64,000 bases of DNA from Spirosoma panaciterrae DSM 21099. GTDB taxonomy: Bacteria; Bacteroidota; Bacteroidia; Cytophagales; Spirosomataceae. Numbering within the stretch: position 1 is the stretch's first letter; the number at the start of each line of letters is the position of its first letter. Shown piece by piece: positions 62,552-64,000 of the stretch. The stretch spans positions 62,001-126,000 of the forward strand of contig NZ_KB893228.1 of assembly GCF_000374025.1 (NCBI RefSeq), read 5' to 3'. The notes below the pieces were generated by a model. The model made no database searches. It was not told where the DNA came from and saw nothing but the letters and a program-made list of their open reading frames with translations. The position numbers and the translations under genes are program-made.

Positions 62552-63250
62552 ATGAAAACACTTAGTTTATCGTTGCTCCTGCTGCTTTCTGTATTGATCA
62601 ACGTTCAGGCGCAGGAATGCCTGGGTGTACCGTTTAAAAGTGGTATGAGTTTCGAGCTTAGCCATTTCAATGCTAAAGAAAAACTGACAGGCAAGGTAAA
62701 CTATCAGATAAAAGATGTTCGGCAGGAAGGCGGGGCAACCATTGTAGACGTTACGGCCCTGTTTGAAGACGAAAAAGGCAAACAACGCCCCCCCTATACG
62801 ATCCGTTATACCTGTTCAGGGAATGAACTGGTTGCCGATATGTCGGGGATGTTACAGTCGATGCAAGCCAATATGAAAGATATGGAAATGCGACTGAAGT
62901 CAAATAAACTAATCTACCCAGCCAAACTGACCGTAGGCCAAAAGTTAAGCGACGGGCAGATGGAAGCTGAAATGGTGAACAATGGCACTACCATGATGAA
63001 CATGGCCATGACCATGACCAATCGACAGGTAGATGGAAAAGAATCCATAACAACACCGGCTGGTACCTTCGATACCTATAAGATCTCGTCTGACGTCAGT
63101 TTTGAAAACAGAGTGATGGGGATGCCTATCCGTAGTTCAATGCGTGTTGTTAGCTACCGAACCGACAATAAGATTTTCGATATAAAATCGGAAACATACA
63201 ACAAGAATGGCAAACTTATGGGCACTTCACTGCTCACGAAGGCCAATTGA
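62552..63250 (+). CDS. Secreted TapB/DUF3108-like protein
   Basis: A 232-residue protein with a signal peptide (MKTLSLSLLLLLSVLINVQA). The mature part has CLGVPFKSGMSFELSHFNAK, KVNYQIKDVRQEGGATIVDV, PAGTFDTYKISSDVSFE and MRVVSYRTDNKIFDIKSETY. This beta-rich pattern fits the DUF3108/TapB-like proteins of Bacteroidota. An unusually Met-rich stretch occurs at about 150-165 (NNGTTMMNMAMTMTN). The function is unknown; probably periplasmic. Confidence 0.7.
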   Translation: MKTLSLSLLLLLSVLINVQAQECLGVPFKSGMSFELSHFNAKEKLTGKVNYQIKDVRQEGGATIVDVTALFEDEKGKQRPPYTIRYTCSGNELVADMSGMLQSMQANMKDMEMRLKSNKLIYPAKLTVGQKLSDGQMEAEMVNNGTTMMNMAMTMTNRQVDGKESITTPAGTFDTYKISSDVSFENRVMGMPIRSSMRVVSYRTDNKIFDIKSETYNKNGKLMGTSLLTKAN

Positions 63251-63361
63251 TTGACAAGGCTCTACTCGCAAAACTAGCCTTTACCTCACAATTCGTCAGG
63301 GTTTACGCAACTTAGTTGCAAAAAAGTGGGTTAAGAGAGCGTACGATTCCTCTACGTATTG

Positions 63362-63369
63362 TACTTTTG
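63362..63369 (+). promoter_or_regulatory. Candidate -7 box (TACTTTTG) for the MerC-like gene
   Basis: TACTTTTG matches TAnnTTTG and ends 9 nt before ATG 63379. If it is used, the leader is extremely short. No good -33 element was found. Confidence 0.35.
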
Positions 63370-63378
63370 TATCCGCTT

Positions 63379-63759
63379 ATGAAAACAGATATGCTTTCCC
63401 GCAAGGCTGACTATATAGGCATTACTGGCTCGCTATTGTGCATTATTCATTGCATGATTACCCCGGTAATGCTTTTGACTACGTCGCTGATGCAGAGTTC
63501 AACGCTTCGAGTCAGTTATTTAAGCCTGGATTATGTGTTTATTGGGGTTAATATCGTAGCCGTTTACTCGGCAACCCGGCATTTCGCTCCGCCCGTCATC
63601 AAATGGGGGCTCTGGGGCTTTTTAAGCCTTTTCAGTATTGCCCTTCTGCTGGAAGAAACCGCTCCTGTTTTCGAATATATGGCTTACCTGGCCTCCGCCG
63701 GGCTAGTCATCACGCATTTTCTGAATATCCGCCAGCATCGGCTCAGTCACGCACATTAA
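63379..63759 (+). CDS. MerC domain membrane protein
   Basis: A 126-residue protein from ATG 63379. The first span carries the MerC hallmark Cys pair in GSLLCIIHCMITPVMLL, with three more hydrophobic spans and a His-rich tail (RQHRLSHAH). MerC proteins move mercury or other soft metals across the inner membrane. In Bacteroidota most MerC-like genes stand outside mercury operons, as here, and may handle other metals. Convergent with the following peroxidase gene. Confidence 0.88.
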   Translation: MKTDMLSRKADYIGITGSLLCIIHCMITPVMLLTTSLMQSSTLRVSYLSLDYVFIGVNIVAVYSATRHFAPPVIKWGLWGFLSLFSIALLLEETAPVFEYMAYLASAGLVITHFLNIRQHRLSHAH

Positions 63760-63761
63760 TC

Positions 63762-63858
63762 AGAACCGGGATTTATAAGATTGAACGGACTGACTTTGAT
63801 TGGCTTTCTTTGAAAGCCAATCAAAGTCAGTCCGTTCAATCTTATAAATCCCGGTTCT
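63762..63858. terminator. Perfect 46-bp inverted repeat between convergent genes
   Basis: The arms 63762-63807 and 63813-63858 are perfectly complementary over 46 bp with a 5-nt loop (CTTTG). It begins 2 nt after the MerC stop and its right end overlaps the stop codon of the convergent gene, so the whole gap is one hairpin. It is probably a bidirectional terminator. Confidence 0.88.
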
Positions 63859-64000
63859 AGTTGGGACTGAATGCTCTGTTACTGATAAACGTATTGTCGG
63901 TCAGCGTTTTCAGGAAGGCGACGAGCTGATTCCTCTGTATGTCGGTCAGGGAAATACCTAATTGGCCATTAGCCTTCAGCGCTGGGTCGAGAGAGGGGCT
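63857..64000 (-). CDS. Probable cytochrome c peroxidase, C-terminal end only
   Basis: The minus-strand frame is open from the window edge to TAG at 63857-63859 and gives PSLDPALKANGQLGISLTD, then IQRNQLVAFLKTLTDNTFIS and NRAFSPN. The LTD...QLVAFLKTLTD segment is the typical C-terminus of MauG/di-haem cytochrome c peroxidase-like proteins. Only about 47 residues are inside the window. Confidence 0.65.
   Translation of the reverse strand, partial: SPSLDPALKANGQLGISLTDIQRNQLVAFLKTLTDNTFISNRAFSPN

Overview
Organism. The window looks like a chromosomal segment of a Bacteroidota bacterium of the Cytophagales, most like Spirosoma or a close relative. The grounds are a SusC/SusD pair, a type IX secretion type A sorting tail (DUF1501 protein), a type B (CHU_C) tail, ThuA proteins, several Gfo/Idh/MocA dehydrogenases, BshA (bacillithiol), a roughly 50% GC coding style, few Shine-Dalgarno sites and TAnnTTTG-type promoter boxes. 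The genus is inference. No rRNA, tRNA, CRISPR array or phage structural gene was seen. Layout. 1-2.6 kb: ThuA protein cut by the window edge, META-domain lipoprotein, VOC/PhnB protein. 2.8-12.7 kb: a LuxR-type response regulator followed by an unusual co-directional cluster. It holds an acidic EFE-repeat protein with a hydrophobic/glycine segment, an HExxH protein, a coiled-coil protein, a three-domain peptidoglycan hydrolase, an OmpA-C-terminal protein and a LEA2 protein. None of the first five has a Sec signal, and two share the same N-terminal signature. 12.7-19.2 kb: lipoprotein, serine hydrolase, a nucleotidyltransferase-like two-gene module and the DUF1501/DUF1800 pair. 19.9-26.2 kb: a giant Ig-repeat secreted protein, frameshifted near its C-terminus, and a shorter paralogue. 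26.3-32.3 kb: a sugar-type MFS transporter divergent from two Gfo/Idh/MocA dehydrogenases and a TIM-barrel isomerase. Two nearly identical IVS-like elements, each a four-helix-bundle ORF between terminal inverted repeats, sit exactly between these genes. 32.4-37 kb: Mrr-type restriction enzyme, two decayed copies of a small membrane protein, SDR epimerase, phosphotransferase, PPOX and YdeI-like proteins. 37.1-45.4 kb: the most interesting locus, six overlapping or abutting genes. They encode a type-B-sorted surface protein, a methyltransferase-like/AMP-ligase fusion, an AMP-ligase/carrier fusion (DltA-DltC-like), an SGNH protein (DltD-like), an MBOAT (DltB-like) and a 45-residue membrane microprotein ending F-R-Y-A-D-W (DltX-like). 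It reads as a Dlt-type envelope acylation machine in a Gram-negative. 45.4-64 kb: ThuA, Uma2, MFS, lipidated MsrA, AraC regulator, SusD/SusC, Tat-type dehydrogenase, fatty-acid hydroxylase, NDH-2, BshA, UbiA, TapB-like and MerC-like proteins, and the C-terminal end of a probable cytochrome c peroxidase. Intergenic style. Many gaps are filled by inverted repeats. Some are simple perfect stems between convergent genes (up to 46 bp). Others are built of reiterated 7-8-mers and share the style of the IVS-like element ends.
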